The notes beneath the pieces were generated by a model. It had not been told where the DNA came from, made no database searches, and saw only the letters and a program-made list of their open reading frames with translations. Both the position numbers and the translations under genes were made by a program. From Neoscytalidium dimidiatum (lineage: Eukaryota; Ascomycota; Dothideomycetes; Botryosphaeriales; Botryosphaeriaceae), in assembly GCA_037367355.1 (NCBI GenBank), contig CM074697.1, positions 2,418,001-2,482,000 of the forward strand: 64,000 nt of DNA. Reading direction: 5' to 3'. Below are positions 22,701 through 34,350 of this stretch, in pieces; position 1 is the stretch's first letter, and each line of letters begins with the position of its first letter.

Positions 22701-25246
22701 GCCTGAAGCCGTCCGCGACGGCAGCACTCACGGCTCCCGCAAGGAGGACCGGGTTGACCATGTTCCGCACCCAGTAGTCAGCATCGCGCAGGCCAGCCGA
22801 GCGAGGATTGGCATCCGACGTCGAGTATAGGGGAACGGTGGCTGGGCGCGGGTGGATGTCGGAGGCCAGAGCCGCCCGCAGCGGCGCGGAGAGCGGGCTC
22901 AGCATCGCGGACGAATGGAAAGCAATGTCGGTGGCTACCTTCATCGCCTTGACGCCACGGGCCTTGACCTTCTCAGCGTACGCCACGGCGGCGTCGAGCT
23001 TGCCGCTGACGACACAGGACGAGGGCGAGGACGCGATTGCAGCAACGACGTCGCCGCCTTCGCCCAGCTCGCTCTTGACCTGGTCGAAGGGGAGGCTCAC
23101 CATGAACATGGCTCCCTGACCCTTGACCCTGGCGTACAGCTTGGCCCTGCGCGTAACCACCAAGGCGCCTTCCTCGGCAGTGAGGGCGCCCGCAACCACG
23201 CTGGCTGCGATCTCGCCGACCGAGTGCCCGATGACCGCCGACGGTCGCACTCCCTTGCTCCTGAGCACGGCAGCCAGGCCGACTTGCACCACGTACGTCA
23301 GCACTTGCACCCGGTCCGACGCGTCGAAGTCGCCGCTCTTCAGCGCCTCGATGGCAGAGAAGCCGCCCTCTTCCCGAGTGATGCGGTCGAGCGGCTGGAT
23401 AGCCTCGAGGAAGACGCGGCTTTTGGCGATCAGTTCTTTGCCCATGTCTTCCCACTGAGCGCCGTGGCCGGAGAACACCCAGACGACGTCCCTCTTCACG
23501 CCGGCTCCGAGGGCAACATCCTGAGAGGCCCACTCGGGCTTGCTGCCCGTGGCGAACGCGTTGAGCACCTCCGCGGCCTGCTCGTGGCTCTCCACCACGA
23601 ACGCGGCCCGGTAGTCGTGCTGCGCGCGGCGGAGGGCCAGGGTGTTCGCGACCGATCTCAGGTCCTCGCTCTTGCCAGCAGCGGCAAGCCACGCCGCCAG
23701 GGTACTGGCCTGTCCGGCGAGCCGTTTCTCCTGGATCGCCGAGAGCACCAGAAGGACCGGGCCGGGCACGGTGCCGCTCCTCTCCGCCGCGATGCCGAAT
23801 GGGGACTGCTCGATAACGGCGTGGGACACGGTCCCCCCGTATCCGTACGAGCAGATGGCGGCCCGACGCCGATGGCTGCTCGGCTCCGGCCACTCCGCCG
23901 CCTCCTGCACAACCCGCGTGCCCGACTTCTCCCAGTCCACCTTGGAGTTGAGCTTCTTCAAGTTGGCCTGAGGCGGGAACTGCGCCTTGTTGATGGCCAT
24001 GACGGCCTTGATGAAGCCCACGGCTCCTGCACCCGCCTCCAGATGGCCCACGTTCGGCTTGACCGAGCCAACCGAGACCGGCTTGGACCGGTTCTTACCG
24101 TAGACTGCCGAGATTGCGCTGACTTCGGTCGGATCGCCGAGAGGGGTCGACGTAGCATGAGCCTCGACATAGTCGACCGTGCTGGGCGCGACCTTCGCCT
24201 GTTCCAGCGCCTGACGGGCGACGAGCTCCTGCGCCTTCGCGTTGGGTGCCATGATTCCGTTCGTCTTGCCATCCTGTGCCACGGCTGAGCCCTTGAGCAC
24301 GGCAATGATGTTGTCTCCGTCTCGTATCGCGTTGCCCATCTTCTTCAGCACGATGACCGCGGCACCCTCGCCTCGTCCATAGCCGTGAGCGCTATCGTCG
24401 AACGACAGACACGACCCATCCGGCGAGATGGCTCCAGCTTTGTCCAGCACTCGCGTCAAGCCGGGACCGCAGAGGGCGTTCACGCCTCCTGCGATGGCGA
24501 CCTTTGATTCTCCAGACAAAATTGCCTGGCGGCCGTGATGGATGGCCACAAGCGAGCTGGCGCACGCCGCGTCCACCGCCGTACTCGGACCCATCAGATT
24601 CAGATGATACGAGATACGATTCGGCACCCCGCAATACGCGGTGCCGATGCCCATCCAGGCGTCGACGTTCACCAGGTCTTCGAGCAGCAGCTTACCATAG
24701 TCGTCCGAATTCACGCCCATGAACACTGCTGTGTCCGAGCCGGACAATGACTTCGGATCGATACCGGCGTTCTCGAGCGCCTCCCACGCCACTTCCAGAG
24801 AGAGGCGTTGCTGCGGATCCATCTGCTCGGCCTCCTTCGGCGAGATGCCGAAGAAGGCGGGGTCGAAATTTTCGAGCGCGTCGAGGAAGTAGCCACGGTT
24901 GGTGGTCTTCTTCAGCTCGTTGATGTTGCGCGCGTCGCGGTGTTGGTATGGCTCCCAACGCCACGAAGGGATTTCCGACGAGGCATCGCGCTTCGCCAGG
25001 ATGGATTCCCACAGCTGTTCCGGGCTGTGGTTTCCGCCCGCCACGCGGCAGGCCATGCCAACAACCGCCACATCGTTGGAGTCGATCTGGGCCGCGTCAG
25101 TCTTGCCAACACGTCAATAAGCGGATGATTCTACTCACAAGCTCCCCGGGCTCACTTCCTGGGCTGTCCAGAAGGACCGGGGTGGAAAATCCCGACGGCC
25201 GGGTATAGGGGGTGGAGGGGGTGGCGTTATCTGTCACGGCGGCCAT
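19789..25246 (-). CDS. 6-methylsalicylic acid synthase-type partially reducing polyketide synthase
   Basis: Predicted 1801-residue type I PKS. Exon 1 is 25246-25139, then a 52-nt intron, then one 5.3-kb exon 25086-19789. An upstream in-frame ATG at 25306 exists, but the ATG at 25246 has the better context. Domain order is KS-AT-TH(DH-like)-KR-ACP without methyltransferase, enoyl reductase or thioesterase, as in 6-MSA synthases (usually about 1750-1800 residues). Active sites are present: KS DAACASS (Cys near 211), AT GHSVGE (Ser near 658), [12 protein letters not shown] (His near 968) and [17 protein letters not shown] near 1431 and YASGNAF, ACP GVDSV (Ser near 1758). It should make a methyl-salicylate-type tetraketide. 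Mellein-type synthases share this architecture, but the neighbouring decarboxylase and P450s favour 6-MSA. Confidence 0.96.
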
Positions 25247-26790
25247 TGTGAGTTTGGTGGCAGCCAGGAGGCTCGTTGGATATCGTCGAGAACTGCTGTC
25301 TGCCAATGGAGTTTCTGACGACTTTATGTTTCTTCAAGCCATGTCCTGAGCCCACTTACTTGGAAACCATACCAAAGCTTCGGAGCAGCAGGGTTCCGAG
25401 CTGACAAGTGAAAGAATCCTCATTCGGGCTCCTTTCTGCTGGAGAGGTTGCACGACGATAGCGCGACGATCCTGTCCAAGTTGCGGCGGGATGTTGACCT
25501 AATCAGGCAGTCCCTGATTTGGCAGTGGGCGCCATGGCGTCCGTGTCCGGGGAACATGTCCGCTCGGAAGCGGCTGCGAAAACTCCATCTTGACAGCGGA
25601 CTGCTGAGTAGAACGGGGCTCGAATGTACCTTCGGACCAATGGAACGCCACTTCTGCACCATCCGAAGCGTCTTGCTATGGTATATGCGCGTCTTAGCCT
25701 CAACAAGGAAAGAATACGTGAGATTCAGGGACCATGAGTGCTCAATTGCATAATAGCATGTACAATCAAACATTGTTCATGTTCATCGATCCGATAAGGC
25801 AAGGTCAATGGCACGATACTCCCTGTTCGGGTACCAATAGCCTCTAACGATCGGCGAAAACCGCGATAAGGTGGCGCACATCGGGAGAGAGAGACAGAGA
25901 GAGGGAAGACGCTCATAGTATGGCACCATTTCTGCAGTTTGGATCTCTTCCTAAAAGTTTATGGGTTCACATGCGAGTATAGGGCGGCGCGAGGGATATC
26001 TTGGGACCAACAGGCGGAGCAACACGAACGCTGTCCCAACTGTTAGCCAACACCTATGCAGTGTAGCTCTCTTAGAAGGGAGGTGTGACCAAGTGTCATG
26101 CCGCGAGAGCCATTCCTGCTCCTCGCGCGCTATGTGTCTTCTACCATGTAAGGTTTCGACGTTGTCGTCATCGCGCGGCTGCCGAAAGAACCTTCCTGCA
26201 ATCGACTGATTCGTGGCCACGCTCTCGGCAGATTTGAGACACGCTCGACGCACCTCACTCTGCGTTCAACCAAGCAATCCCGATCGTTGCTACCTTACTA
26301 CTGCCAGGCCCTCACGAAATCCTGTTTCGGGTACGCCCCACTTTATACCAGAAGGAGAGACCGGAGCTCTGAGGAGGAACAGCAAAGGAGTTCCGGAAAT
26401 TTTACCAGTCCGACAATCTAGCCACGCGCCAATGCTAACCATTTCCAAGAGGGGTGTCTCCAAAAGCCAGGATTTTTTCAGGACACTTCAAAGCATTTTC
26501 GGAACCATGACCAGTCTAGGGTAGAGTTGAGTTCGGATTGGTGCAATACCGTTGCCACGCACTAGCATAGATGCAACTGCGCTATTGGAACAGAAGCTAA
26601 AGTTCTTCCACAACCTTAAGGCTCCTCAGGTCAGCAGGTACTGCTACAGAGTCTAAGTTGCCATTCAAAACTCATCGCCTTCATCAATACTGTTTCCAAC
26701 AAAAGGCTGTGGTTGCACTGTCTCGACCGTACCGCGGTACTACACGCATTTCGCAACGTACTCAAGAAGCGCCTGTGTACCACCCGCACC
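25247..26790. promoter_or_regulatory. Divergent promoter region between PKS and second P450
   Basis: 1.5 kb separates the ATGs of two pathway genes transcribed away from each other. CCAAT boxes are seen near 25636-25640 and 25833-25837. A GA-rich run (about 25883-25905) lies in the middle. One 101-codon frame (25448-25753, +) has no domain and I do not call it. No TATA box is clear on either side. Confidence 0.55.
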
Positions 26791-28607
26791 ATGATCTACG
26801 ACAGAGCACACAGTGTCGCGTATGTGGCACTCATTGCTCTGGTTGCATTTCTGGTGCACCGGATTTTGAAGCTGGGAAAACGGGATGCTGGAATGCCCCC
26901 AGGTACCCTGTCTACCCATGTCTGGACCGTAGTCGTAAACTTGCTCATCGGTTCTCCTTAGGTCCTCCCACATTACCTATTGTGGGTAATGAGCACCTGA
27001 TTCCTAAGAACAATGCACATTTCATGCAGGTGTCCGTCGCATTCTGAAGCATGTGCAAGACTAACGGTTGCAGATTCACCGAATGGGCGAAAAAATATGG
27101 TGGGATCTACACGCTAAAACGCTTCACAAACACGACTTTTGTTATATCCGACCCTCGGATGGTCAAAGAGCTGTTGGACAGGAAAAGCAGCATCTACAGC
27201 CACCGTCCGGTCTCCTATGTCGGGCACCTCATCACCCAGGGAGATCATCTACTGCTAATGCAGTACGGTGAAGATTGGAGACGCATCAGAAAGTTGATTC
27301 ATCAATACTTCATGGAGCCCAAGTGTGAAAAGGACCACATTCATCTCCAGAACGCAGAGGCCACTCAATTGATGCATGACTTTCTGGTATCTCCGCAGGA
27401 TCACATGGAGCATCCCAAGCGCTATAGCAACAGCATCACCAACTCGCTCGGTAAGTTTGCATACCTTCGCGCAGAATTGCGTATATTGACTACCTTGAAG
27501 TTTTTGGGATTAGGACAAAGACTCATCAGAGCGACTACATGGTCCGCCTCTTCTCGCTCATGAACGAGTGGAGCGAGATTTTGGAGCTTGGGGCGACTCC
27601 GCCTGTTGACTCTTTTCCACTGCTCAAGCTCATTCCTGAAAGATTGCTTGGGCGGTGGAAATCACGCGCCATCCGTGTCGGCGAGCTGATGACCGGCCTC
27701 TACACCGAAGTCCTCGATCAAGTTCAACAGCGGCGCGAGCGGGGTATCAACCGAGGGTCTTTCATGGACCAGGTCTTGGATCAGAACGAAAAGAATGGCC
27801 TCACCCCAAGCCAGCTACACTTCCTCGGCGGCGTACTCATGGAGGGCGGCTCGGATACCTCCTCTTCTCTAATCCTCGCGATGGTCCGAGCGATGATCGA
27901 GTTTCCGGAAGTCCAGAAGAAGTGCGTACTGATGCCCCAACTTACTACGCTGCGCTGACTTGCCACAAAGGGCCCAAGCCGAGATCGATTCGGTCATTGG
28001 TGAAGACAGATCTCCGACGTGGAAGGACTTCGACCAGCTTCCGTACATCAACATGATGATAAAGGAAAGCCACCGCTGGCGCCCCGTCAGTCCACTGGGT
28101 GTGTCGCACGCGGTTGCTGAAGGTAGCATATGCAATATTCCCAGTCCAAGCTTCTGCTGACTCCAAATAGATGACTGGATCGGTGGCCATTTCATACCCA
28201 AGGGCTCAACGGTTGTACTCAACGTTTGGGCCATGCATCACGACGAACGTCGGTGGGAGAAGCCCGAGGACTTCATGCCGGAGCGCTTCAAATCCCACCC
28301 GAAGTTGGCGTCCCACTACACGAGCGACGGACCCGGTCGTGACCACTTCGGGTACGGCGCTGGTCGTCGCGTATGTCCAGGAATCCACTTGGCCGAACGC
28401 AACCTCTTCGTCGCCATGGCAAAGCTACTGTGGGCGTTCAATTTTCGGAAGAGAAGGGATGACGATGGCAAGATTGAGTCGAGCATCGGGTTCTTGCAGT
28501 GCGTCCAGGATTATGGCTGTGTTATTAGTGTCAGGTCGGACAAGAGAGCTGAAACTATTCGAAGGGAATTTCAGGAGGCTAGTAAGATCTTTGCTAATTA
28601 TGACTGA
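26791..28607 (+). CDS. Second CYP619-like cytochrome P450, with one unresolved splice junction
   Basis: Paralog of the P450 at 9673-11503. Exons: 26791-26902, 26962-about 27025, 27074-27450, 27501-27921, 27971-28122, 28171-28607, giving about 520 residues. It has an N-terminal membrane helix, hinge GMPPGPPTLP, I-helix GGSDTSS, K-helix KESHRW and heme loop YGAGRRVCPG with Cys near 444. Four intron positions match the paralog exactly; the 49-nt intron at 27922 is extra. At the second junction the obvious GTGTCC donor (27030) leaves the frame one base out. An in-frame model needs a GC-AG intron (27026-27073) or a one-base sequence change. The likely role is the other ring or methyl hydroxylation on the m-cresol route. 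If the frameshift is real, the gene is dead. Confidence 0.85.
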
Positions 28608-29703
28608 GCCTTTCTTCTATTTATTCAGGCCGAGATCGGACTTTATCAACCTTATCTATGTAGAATTTTTGACGGGAAATGCGCCTCAGGTTTAGGCTGC
28701 CCTCCTGTCTAGGATAAGCGGCTCATTTACGTGGAATAAATAAATAAATAAATAGATAAGCCGGCGGAATACTAGTTATTCTGGTTCCTTCCTGATCTGG
28801 GAGGCCGCTGGGTAACTACCCGGCGGTCCACTTCTTGGTCAGTGCCTTGAGGTCCTGACATACCCAGCGAAACACATAGCAAAGTCTGCAGATGCGGCCC
28901 AATCTTGCACCAAGCCTAAATGAGAATCATCGAGAATCGTTGATCAAGCTTACAGGCCCTCAGTTGATCAGCCACCTCTGCTCGCAGCCCCTAATACAGC
29001 TCTAAGAACGCATCAACCGCGCCCTGAAGTCGCAGACGGAACCCGCAATGAACAAGAGCTAGGTATTCGCGGCGGGGCAGCTCACAACTTATGGCGATAC
29101 TACAGGAAGGAGCTCACAGCTGGATGGAGAGTTTTGGTGCTACAGCGCGAACCGTGGCGCAGACGTATGAGGTGATGGTGCACGGCGTACCTGCTAGTCC
29201 AGACTTTAGAATTTCAAAATCTACGTAAATTATCTCGGCCTCCTTAGCATCTTAAAGTAGCACAAGAGATACCTGTGGGCTTTGGACCAGCGATGAGGAG
29301 AATCTGAGCTCGAGGTGTCCACGCAGCCGCTGGAATCTTTAGCTTCAGCATCCCGAGGCAGCTTAAAAAACTCCCATCATGTTTCCTGGTAAAAAAAAAA
29401 ATATCTCTGCGGGTCTTGGGTAGCAGAAAGGAGAGTTTGGGCAGAGCAGCAGCAAGAACGTCTCGCGCAAGCGATCATTGAGCCAAGTGGGAGGCTCAAC
29501 ACCGCCTCCAAAGCGGCCTTACTCGGATGCTCTCGGGGATTTTCTGCGGCGGAAAAGGAAAAAGAAGAATAGGTAAAGGAGGTAGGCTATACACAGGCAA
29601 TAGAAGTAGAGATCTTGGTTGCCACTGGAGGTCGAGGGAATAGAATACATTCTGTTTTCGCCGGTGATCCTGCCACCAACTCTGACAGGGGTGTCGAACG
29701 TGT
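28608..29703. other. Intergenic region at the right edge of the cluster
   Basis: About 1.1 kb without a recognisable gene. It holds an AAAT tetranucleotide run at about 28736-28753 and an A run near 29391. This appears to be the boundary between the biosynthetic cluster and unrelated genes. Confidence 0.55.
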
Positions 29704-31098
29704 TCAAGACTGATGCTCCATCAGGAACCGATGGCGCTGACTCATTTTGAGTTTGCCGAAATCATCCAGGTCATTTGGTGAAGGGCAATCGCGAAAGGGC
29801 TCAAGGTCCGAGAAGTGCTGCATGATTGATTTGAGTGCGAACGGCTCGCGGGCTGCAAGATTCAACCAAAAAGTCCCGTCGGCTCGATGATTCTTCATGG
29901 AGTCTGAGAGATCATTCGTGTATTGACCGGCGCCTTCTTCTTCTCTCAAAATTTCCAGGAAGACTTCCAGACGTCGGTCAAATTCGTGGAGATCATCCTT
30001 GTCCCATTCAAACGGCTCTACACCTATAATCCACTCAGGAGGAGATGTGAGAAAGCTTCTCGGAGCGGCATAGCAGAATTCCCAGTCAATGACAGCGCGG
30101 AAATTATAGTCGTCATCCACAAGAATATTCCCAAATCGTAGGTCGTCGAGGAAGAGGAGGTATCCTGGATCGCTTTCATCATCCTTGGTGTGTCGCGACG
30201 ATATTGTAGACTCCAGCACGCAAATGGCTCTGTAGTCACTTCGCGCATCTTCTTCATCTTTACTAGCCATGGGGTTCTCCCGTAGATGATTTAAGCTTTG
30301 ATCGATCAGAGCATTGAGGTAGCATTCGGTTGAATGGTACGTGGTTTTCGAGAAATCTTGACACCCGTTTTAGCCGGTGGTTTTCCACTTGTGGAAAATC
30401 TTACCTTTGGTTTCCACCCCTCCCATCCTCTTGATTTCGTTCGACTTGAAGGTGATGGGCCCGCGCTCAATATGCCATGCACGGCAGGACCCGGAGCCAG
30501 TCATCGATAAGACACCTATTTTGTCAAAGGTATGAGCGGAGAGCTCTAGATAGATCCTCGCAAGCTGTCGATAAATGGCTCGCACTTTCGTCTCTTCGAT
30601 GTCTTGTCGAAGCTTGCCCTTCTCGTCCAAGATGAGCTTATCCAAGGGTTGACCTTGGACAAACTCCATGATAATATAGGGTCCTAGACCAGCAAGGTCG
30701 CCTGCAGCTTCACCAGAGGCAAGAACGGCTGGGATAGGGATCTTGGTTCTCTCTCGGATGAAGTGCATTGTGGCAAGCTCAGCCTGGGCCTTGCACACTG
30801 GGTCCATCGTGCTGCCAGGCACGGGGAAGCGGAGCATCCATTGCTCACCGTCATCATCAAATCGAATCCGAAGGCAGTGGTTGAATGCTCCCTGGATTCT
30901 CTGGATAACTTTGCAGCCTTTGCCATCGCGATGAGAAGATGCGAGCAACTCGATCTTGGACGGTCGATCATCATCCCTACGGACAGCTTCTGCAAGGAGA
31001 TGTTGCCATTGCTTTTCAACAGCATCTTGGGCATCCAGTGCATACAAATTTACCCGCATTATTAGTTGGCGTTCGCGACGAAGATGAGACGATGACAA
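29704..31098 (-). CDS. Aminoglycoside-phosphotransferase (APH)-fold kinase-like protein
   Basis: Predicted 448-residue protein, exons 31098-30405 and 30356-29704 with a 48-nt intron. Fungal APH-family features are visible: a substrate-lobe strand LRFPVPGSTMD, the hinge-like GPYIIMEFVQGQPLDKL, and the catalytic loop FLDDLRFGNILVD (Asp and Asn in place, but the His that usually starts HxDxxxxN is replaced). A VIDWEF motif follows, whose Asp binds metal. Many filamentous fungi carry dozens of these genes; substrates are mostly unknown and antibiotic resistance should not be assumed. A TATA-like element is about 205 bases upstream. It lies just outside the cluster, with no sign of co-function. 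Confidence 0.82.
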
Positions 31099-31784
31099 TG
31101 TGGTCGAGGGGGGTTTTCAAGGTGTAAGAGGTTGTTGTCACGGTCGGGGCCGTTTTTGAATGCGTAGCAGACACCGCGCTAACCCTTTAAGATACTAGCG
31201 CAGAATCATCACTACCCCACTAAATCTTCACTGTATAGCAGTGGGATGCTGTTGGACTGAAAAAGTACGACGCCGCACTGTTTTGCAGTGCTGGCTAGTG
31301 GCCTTATATAGTCCTACAGATGCTGATGCTTGACAGTCATGCCATTGGCTTTTATGTTGTCATCCACCATTGGCGTTTTGAATGAGAGAGCATGATGACG
31401 TTTCTTTACATGGCCATCTAGCACTCTAATAAATTTCTTCTTTGCGTCGGAAAACACTACAGATGGCATTACGTATGGTGCGTAAAATAAGAGCGGCAAC
31501 AACCTTTACGGTTGGCGTAAAAACCAACATATCGTTATGGAAAGGACCTGTCTCTTCCATCGTGAATAAGAAGCGCATGGCTTTTCCCTTCCATAATCTC
31601 TTTGCCGCTGGGAGTGCTTGTGATCGGAAGAATACAGCTTTGCATTGAATATAGGTTGGCATCTCCACCAGTTATCCTACGCTCTGGAAGTTTTATGTGA
31701 ACAACGATAGAAGAGAACAATATCATTTAACAACAGCCGAGAGTATACCATCTACTGCAAAGATTGTAAAGAGTACTCGTCAGG
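31099..31784. other. Spacer without recognised genes
   Basis: Promoter side of the APH-like gene and 3' flank of the next minus-strand gene. Frames of 60-80 codons occur on both strands without any recognisable domain. Confidence 0.5.
31303..31311 (-). promoter_or_regulatory. TATA-like element upstream of APH-like gene
   Basis: The minus strand reads TATATAAGG about 205 bases before the ATG at 31098. It implies a leader of roughly 170 bases if used. Confidence 0.35.
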
Positions 31785-32168
31785 CTAGAGGCCAGTTTCA
31801 AAGACCGACACTGCCTTGGACATGGTTTGCCGGCAACAGACCGAAACCTCCGTCGACCGGGCGATACAATCACACATGCTCCGTCTCGGATGCATGCTGC
31901 CTGCGCTACATCTCGTTACCACATGCCTGCCAAGCGAACTGTCTATACTGTTACTTACAAGATTCTTATCACGACCCTCTCTTTTGCTCTTGGAGTTCTG
32001 CCCCGACTTGAGCACAGCTTCGAGATTTGGGTTGTTTTCCCGAACTGCCTGATCTAATTGATCGGTGGGCTTCGGCTCCCTCTTAGATCCGGAGTTCGCC
32101 TGGTTTTGTTGAGTTTGTTGTGCGTTTCCGGTGTTTGAAGTTGGATTCCCGGTCTCTGACGAAGACAT
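31785..32168 (-). CDS. Small hydrophilic protein of unknown function
   Basis: Open frame of 127 codons. The first 70 residues are Ser/Asn/Gln-rich, then Lys/Arg/Glu-rich, without Cys or hydrophobic segments, and look disordered. After residue 70 the sense changes: a strong GTAAGT donor follows DKNL, and the downstream translation becomes Cys-rich and unlike the start. The real gene is therefore probably spliced, and its last exon is not fixed. A good TATA element about 92 bases upstream supports transcription. It is divergent from the unknown gene at 32776. I do not recognise the family. Confidence 0.45.
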   Translation of the reverse strand: MSSSETGNPTSNTGNAQQTQQNQANSGSKREPKPTDQLDQAVRENNPNLEAVLKSGQNSKSKREGRDKNLVSNSIDSSLGRHVVTRCSAGSMHPRRSMCDCIARSTEVSVCCRQTMSKAVSVFETGL

Positions 32169-32775
32169 GACTTAGGGTAGAGAGAGGTGAATTGTGTGTA
32201 ATAGTAGAATGACGTTCAATGCGTCTGACACGAGTGCTTCGTTAAAGTGATGGTGTCTTATATATTGCATGCTAAATCAGGCTTCGGGCGAAATTGATGG
32301 TGCAATTCAGCTAGATGATCGAGCAGCTTCCTAGTTTGCACTAGGGGCGTCATCTTGCCACGCGCCACTCGTGGGGTTCAAAAGCGACAGGAATCCTCGC
32401 TGCATTGCTGCGACTCACCTTTCAGCTCGACTTTCTAAGCTTAATCTCAGGAGGGCGGTGCCTAAGCCGGTCGCATAAACCTGGCGAGAAAGCGGCCTGT
32501 CGTTCTGCTTTGCAACGTGACGCTAGGGAGACCTACGTTGCCGGGATTACTGGATCCGAGGCAAATGCCCCTGCCGCATGTCATGCTGGCCCAACTAGAG
32601 CACGAGAAACGAATCCCGGGATTCGTTCCTGCAAGTCGTCCCCTCATCACTGGAGAGCATTTTCGTCGCTATACTTTAAAGGCGTCTCCCCTCTTTTTGA
32701 ATCTCGCCCTATTGTAACCTCACAAACACTTCATTGTACGCGTTCCAACTCCTTTCATATACTGTTCATGCCAAC
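32169..32775. promoter_or_regulatory. Divergent promoter between two unknown genes
   Basis: Contains the TATA box of the leftward small gene and, for the rightward gene, a TATACTTTAAAGG stretch near 32671, about 100 bases before its ATG. No separate gene is recognised inside. Confidence 0.45.
32257..32267 (-). promoter_or_regulatory. TATA box upstream of small hydrophilic protein gene
   Basis: The minus strand reads CAATATATAAG, about 92 bases upstream of the ATG at 32168. It is the clearest TATA element in this accessory region. Confidence 0.45.
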
Positions 32776-34350
32776 ATGGACGAATGCACCAGCATTGGCA
32801 AAGCGTTTTCTATCTTGAAGTTCGCACCCGAAGAAGAGCTACAGAACTTCATCGCCGATATCAAAGTCATTGTTCACAGGTTTACCAAACTCTCACTCGT
32901 CGATCGCTCGTATCTCAATGGCCTTGACAAAAGTGGTTACGGACATACACCAGAAGATTCAGGTCCAGACGACAACGACTTTGCGACCGAGAACGAATCT
33001 ACGACCTCATCACCCACGGACCGTACAGCACCTGCACCATTTGTACTGCCTGCAACACCCTCAAGTGCAGGATTCGCGGCAGAAGATGGCACATCGCCTG
33101 CACCACCAGCGAATGACAGAGCTCCCAGCGCACCACCTGCAACACCGCCATGCGACAGAGCCACGATAGGAGGCGGATTGGATGTAACCGATAACAGTCC
33201 CGGGACTGCATGTTCAGAACCTCTCCAACTTGAAGATGCACCGAAGGATGTGCAAAAGTTAATCTCTTCAGTGCGGAAAATGAGGGGTAACATCCTTGCC
33301 CATATGGAGAGATCGATCAGCGACTCGGTCATGGGAAATCGTCACTGGACGATGGCGGACAGACGGATTCTCGACATCGAATACGCAGAGGGCAAGCGTG
33401 ACAAAACCCCCCAGGGCCAATTTCGACGAGTCTTAGCGACGCTGAGTCTAACACAGCAGTTCTTCGCCTGGCAGCAACCACGAGCACGCCTTGCAAGACC
33501 ACAGCGAAGCGTTAAGGCTTTCTCTGCACAGTACCACTTCGACAGCAGAACGACCGTTGAAAACGCTGTCGCACGTGGGCGCAAGCTCTTATGTATTGCC
33601 AACCAGGCAAGACTTCCCTCCATTTCAACCGTTTCAGCATTCACGTGGACCACATACCGAAACATCAACGAGAGTAACATATCCAGCCTCGTCGAGCACC
33701 TTGAAGCACAAGAACCAGTACTATGCCAGGCTTTGAGAGATAGGATGCAATGGTTCACGCGATGCCAAGAGTTGTATGAATGTTAGTCATGTATTGCTAT
33801 CCATAGATGAATGTGCTCACGGTGGCTAGCTCATTCCCAATCGCAGACACAGCCTGCGACCCGACTGCTTCAAGGATCCCAGACGCTAGATATATTAGCC
33901 GAAGCAGCCATGTCAGATGCTATTGGTGTGTGTCCACTATGTGCTAGTTGAAGCTGCATACTTATTTACACAGCAAACATGAACGATCTCAGCAATCCCC
34001 AAGCAGAGAACGTCCCAGGGTTGCATGTCCAACATGCGCAACAGACACTGCCACCGGCCCTGACTCACAATATGCACCTTCAAAGCAACGATCCAGCCGA
34101 CGAACCGCCGCGAACCACTGACTACAGTGGTGTCCTTCAGAACTTCAACAGCCAGTATGCAACGGGGACCTTCGGTCAATCTTATGCAATGCAGTATCCG
34201 GCGGAGACTACCAACGCTGGTAATGTGGGACAAGAGCCACTACTCCACCCACAGAGAAATACTGCAGCGCAGAGTATCATCTGTTACTTGAATGAAGATC
34301 TCGATTTGTGGGACGTGTGGCAACCGGAATTCTCTGCTACTGGAACATAA
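32776..34350 (+). CDS. Protein of unknown function, three exons
   Basis: Predicted 492 residues from exons 32776-33781, 33830-33925 and 33974-34350. Both introns are exactly 48 nt, GT..AG, and in phase, which strongly supports a real gene. The start is the ATG of MDECTSIGK; an open stretch of 14 codons upstream has no ATG in good context. Residues 1-50 look helical. About 55-150 is low-complexity Pro/Ala/Thr/Asp with the repeat APPA(T/N). About 160-335 is a well-ordered helical region (LISSVRKMRGNILAHMERS and RVLATLSLTQQFFAWQQP). The C-terminal third is Gln/Asn/Pro-rich like a fungal activation domain. I do not recognise any family; a nuclear or developmental regulator is only a guess. Its last 67 bases overlap a convergent gene. 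Confidence 0.65.

Noticed and set aside
22852..24288. Plus-strand open frame (478 codons) inside the PKS
   Set aside because: Antisense shadow of the AT-KS region of the PKS, without any recognisable protein feature.
19789..25246. Calling the PKS a mellein synthase
   Set aside because: The architecture is the same, so it cannot be excluded by domains; the adjacent 6-MSA decarboxylase-like gene, CYP619-like pair and PatJ-like cupin make 6-MSA the better reading.
25448..25753. 101-codon frame in the PKS / P450 divergent promoter
   Set aside because: No domain, no intron evidence, and it sits where both promoters must be.
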